From Strigamia acuminata (Eukaryota > Arthropoda > Chilopoda > Geophilomorpha > Linotaeniidae): a stretch of 64,000 nt of DNA. Shown one piece after another: positions 61,915 to 64,000 of the stretch. Below the pieces are notes generated by a model. The model saw nothing but the letters and a program-made list of their open reading frames with translations, had not been told where the DNA came from and did not search any database. Both the position numbers and the translations under genes were made by a program. The stretch is taken from the NCBI GenBank assembly GCA_949358305.1, contig OX442322.1, positions 5,890,001 through 5,954,000 on the forward strand, read 5' to 3'. Every line of letters starts with the position of its first letter. Within the stretch, counting starts at the first letter, position 1.

Positions 61915-62234
61915 TGCGAAAAGTTCCACAAGTTTTATCGGGAGTTCTAAATGAATTCCGACAGGTATTTGTAGTTTGTTTATTTTTATAACTATATAAA
62001 TACTTGAGATTTCAGGTTAAACCTAACCCTATCCGCGTAAATGAAATACAAGAAAATTGACATTTTCAAAGAAATTAAAAATTTTATATTTTATTTCAAG
62101 AGAGTTTATTTCATTTACATACTTGATTCTACATTAAAATGTTCGGTCAAAATTAGGATTTCAAAACATTGAAATCAAATATCTACGAGTGAAAAATTTA
62201 TTCCAGTGTTGGCGAAGAAATTTTCGTTTGTTGT

Positions 62235-62247
62235 GTTGCCTAGCAAC
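62235..62247 (+). promoter_or_regulatory. X-box-like palindrome in Gypsy-3 leader
   Basis: GTTGCCTAGCAAC, the counterpart of 57299-57311. Confidence 0.4.
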
Positions 62248-62653
62248 CAATGCTTTGCAGCAAAGCCGTAGTAGTCGAAAGATTTCACGCGCTCTTGTTA
62301 TACGAAATTTCAGCGAAATTCAAATTGGTTATAAATAAGATTTTATTATGGAAATAAGTAATACTTTTTCGGTGAATTTGGATGATCGTCCATTTTTATT
62401 TTGTGACTACGTCATAATTCAGAAATCTGACTAGATCATGGGTCCGCGAAAAAGGTGAAATCCATCAATCACAGACAAGATTAAAATCTCGTGAGACTAA
62501 CGTTTGAAGTTCGACCAATCAGAGAGGTTTACAGAGGTACTTGAAACCCAGAACGACCCAGTGAAACCATTGCTTCGTTTGCAACCTTCCAGATCGCTTG
62601 TGACTTCTTCGTTTATTTGTGAATTTTTTTGGAATCTCGATTTCGATTAAAAG

Positions 62654-64000
62654 ATGACTAGTAACCAGCATTCGATGAATACCCGTGGTAAGGAGAGAAC
62701 GTGTTTGACCGGTGGAATTAATTTAGCCGGATTTGTACCCGTTCCAGATGAAACGGAAACAGTGAATATCGTGGAAAACCACGTGGATGATAATAATGTT
62801 TCAATTGAACTGACTGACCCAGTCGCCATTATCGATCCAGTTGTGGAAGTAACTGATCCTACCCCCGTGGAGGAAATGAATCGTCCACAAGATGGATCAC
62901 ATTTAGGTCCAGCTGGACTTTTTATTTGTCGAGATTATTGTCTAAATCAAATTCAATTTGGAACAATGGCCGAAGTTTTAGATTTTGTTAACACACATCG
63001 AGACCTGTCGGAGCATTCTAGTTCTAGATCACAAACTCCACGTAATCAAGGACCGACAAATCCTGGTTTGAATCCGTCGACTCCGATCACTCGGTATCGA
63101 CAGAAAACGACAGGACCTCCGACAACCAATCGGAAATCTCGTTGGGATCAACAGAATCCTACACCCGGCAGTTTTGAACAAGCGTTCTATCGGCGAATGA
63201 ATAGTCAACTTATTGCTTCTCATAAAAGAAGGTTTACGGGTCTTAATAATAATAAAAACCCAAATCCTGGTTTTCCGAATGGAGCCAACAGTTGCCCGAA
63301 TCTTGCTGCTGAACCCATTCATGGTTTAAATAGTGATTTAAGCGCACAGTTAAGAGGAATAGTCGATCCAAACAATCGTTTGAATCCTTTTTCTGGAAAT
63401 AATAATATTCCAAACCAATTGCCTATATCGCAAGGAAGTTATCCAGTTCAGCCGAACTTAAATAACTTAAATAATCCGAATAACTGTTCAAGTTTCGGTA
63501 ATCAAGACCAGTGGAATAATTATTCACAACCTGGCAATCAGAACCAGTCGAATAATTTTTCGAACCAAGGTTATCAGGGAAATTCGAATAATCATTCGAA
63601 CTTTGGAAATCAAGGTGGAGCAAATAATCATTCCAACTTTGGTAACCAAAGAAGACAAAATCCCCGTGGATCGAATAATCATTCGAATTTTGGCAATCAA
63701 GGAGGGTCGAATAATTTCAACCCCAATAATTTTAACGGCTCTAGCCAAAACAATTCGAGTCATTCTAATAATGGTTCGACGAATGATAATTCGCGACCAA
63801 CAAGTAGTTTTGGGATGTCAGCAGACGACTTAGCTACTATTGCATTAAATATGCATAAACTAGCCCAAGCAGGAAAGAATTCCACACCTGCAACACCCCA
63901 AACTATAAGTTTGAAACCCCCCGATATACCTGTATTTTCGGGTAAAACTGAAGAAAGCGAGCGCTTCCTCAGTATAATTCGAAACGTTGCGTTTCTGCGA
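62654..64000 (+). CDS. gag: Gypsy-3 Gag, 3' end outside the window
   Basis: Open from the ATG at 62654 to the last base (449 codons). The start aligns with the Gypsy-2 Gag start (GKERTCLTGG, then FVPVP). An Asn-rich low-complexity region with SNNHSNFGNQGG-type repeats occupies about residues 280-390, followed by the start of the capsid domain (PPDIPVFSGKTEESERFL). No disabling change seen. The zinc knuckle and frameshift site expected from Gypsy-2 would lie beyond the window. Confidence 0.93.
   Translation, partial: MTSNQHSMNTRGKERTCLTGGINLAGFVPVPDETETVNIVENHVDDNNVSIELTDPVAIIDPVVEVTDPTPVEEMNRPQDGSHLGPAGLFICRDYCLNQIQFGTMAEVLDFVNTHRDLSEHSSSRSQTPRNQGPTNPGLNPSTPITRYRQKTTGPPTTNRKSRWDQQNPTPGSFEQAFYRRMNSQLIASHKRRFTGLNNNKNPNPGFPNGANSCPNLAAEPIHGLNSDLSAQLRGIVDPNNRLNPFSGNNNIPNQLPISQGSYPVQPNLNNLNNPNNCSSFGNQDQWNNYSQPGNQNQSNNFSNQGYQGNSNNHSNFGNQGGANNHSNFGNQRRQNPRGSNNHSNFGNQGGSNNFNPNNFNGSSQNNSSHSNNGSTNDNSRPTSSFGMSADDLATIALNMHKLAQAGKNSTPATPQTISLKPPDIPVFSGKTEESERFLSIIRNVAFLR
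63530..63730 (+). repeat. Degenerate tandem repeat in Gypsy-3 gag (Asn-rich)
   Basis: Units around TCGAATAATCATTCGAA repeat imperfectly and encode SNNHSNFGNQ blocks, matching the Gypsy-2 repeat. Confidence 0.75.

Larger units (their letters stand above)
61553..62653 (+). other. Gypsy-3 leader
   Basis: About 1.1 kb, no gene. Holds two copies of the CCRCGTGGTYRGGCCTAA motif (61785-61803, 61896-61914) and the GTTGCCTAGCAAC palindrome (62235-62247), all shared with Gypsy-2. Confidence 0.65.
59985..64000 (+). mobile_element. Gypsy-3: Ty3/gypsy element, 3' part outside the window
   Basis: 5' LTR (59985-61532), tRNA-Gln-like primer site, leader and gag open to the window end. Same family as Gypsy-2 by LTR termini, primer site, leader motifs and Gag sequence, but clearly diverged from it. 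Confidence 0.93.

Overview
This window is eukaryotic and looks like a large, repeat-choked animal genome, most likely an arthropod. The reasons are the families present: Ty1/copia elements primed from an internal (anticodon-region) initiator-tRNA-Met fragment as in insect copia, and Ty3/gypsy elements with a probable tRNA-Gln primer site. No host gene, rRNA or tRNA gene was recognised. Practically every base can be assigned to LTR retrotransposons nested inside one another. Element names used here: Copia-A, Copia-B and Copia-C (one copia family); CopiaII-1, -2 and -3 (a second, UBN2-gag copia family); Gypsy-1, Gypsy-2, Gypsy-3; and Gypsy-E (an odd element).

Layout. The oldest layer is CopiaII-3 (+), seen as its leader at 17389-18145 and its gag-pol remnant at 30628-32913. 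Into it went CopiaII-1 (-, right edge 17388), Gypsy-E (+, 18146-30627, with 4-bp ACGT duplications) and CopiaII-2 (-, left edge 32914). CopiaII-1 is cut by Gypsy-1 (-, 5' LTR edge 11618), and Gypsy-1 by Copia-A (+, 5913-10227, with AAATT duplications). CopiaII-2 is cut by Copia-B (+, from 37140). Copia-B is itself cut twice: by Gypsy-2 (-, 41417-59749, ACGT duplications) and by Gypsy-3 (+, from 59985 to beyond the window end). Copia-C (+, from 42215) sits in the left LTR of Gypsy-2, and a deletion removed the Copia-C 3' end together with the rest of that LTR. Nesting is four deep.

Functional state. Gypsy-2 keeps an intact gag, a canonical A AAA AAC frameshift site followed by a stem-loop, and a pol with all catalytic residues; its LTRs are about 99% identical where comparable. 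Gypsy-3 is a young relative with an open gag. Copia-C keeps an open gag-pol up to its truncation. Copia-A is a deletion derivative lacking reverse transcriptase and RNase H, although its LTRs are nearly identical. The CopiaII copies carry stops and truncations.

The most unusual object is Gypsy-E. It is 12.5 kb, GC-rich and young (LTRs about 99% identical). Its first ORF (968 aa) has Ty3/gypsy protease, RT and RNase H folds in which key catalytic residues are replaced (YLDD to YLDS; all three expected RNase H aspartates lost; DTG to DTA), and it ends just before the integrase core. Its second ORF carries a paired CxxCxG zinc motif and a PPxY late-domain motif. Gypsy-2 also has an ORF downstream of pol with a CxxCxG zinc module, and in both elements the ORF follows a splice-acceptor-like sequence. 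I also report paired RNA hairpins conserved, with compensatory changes, in the leaders of the three copia copies and in the long R region of the Gypsy-2/3 LTRs.
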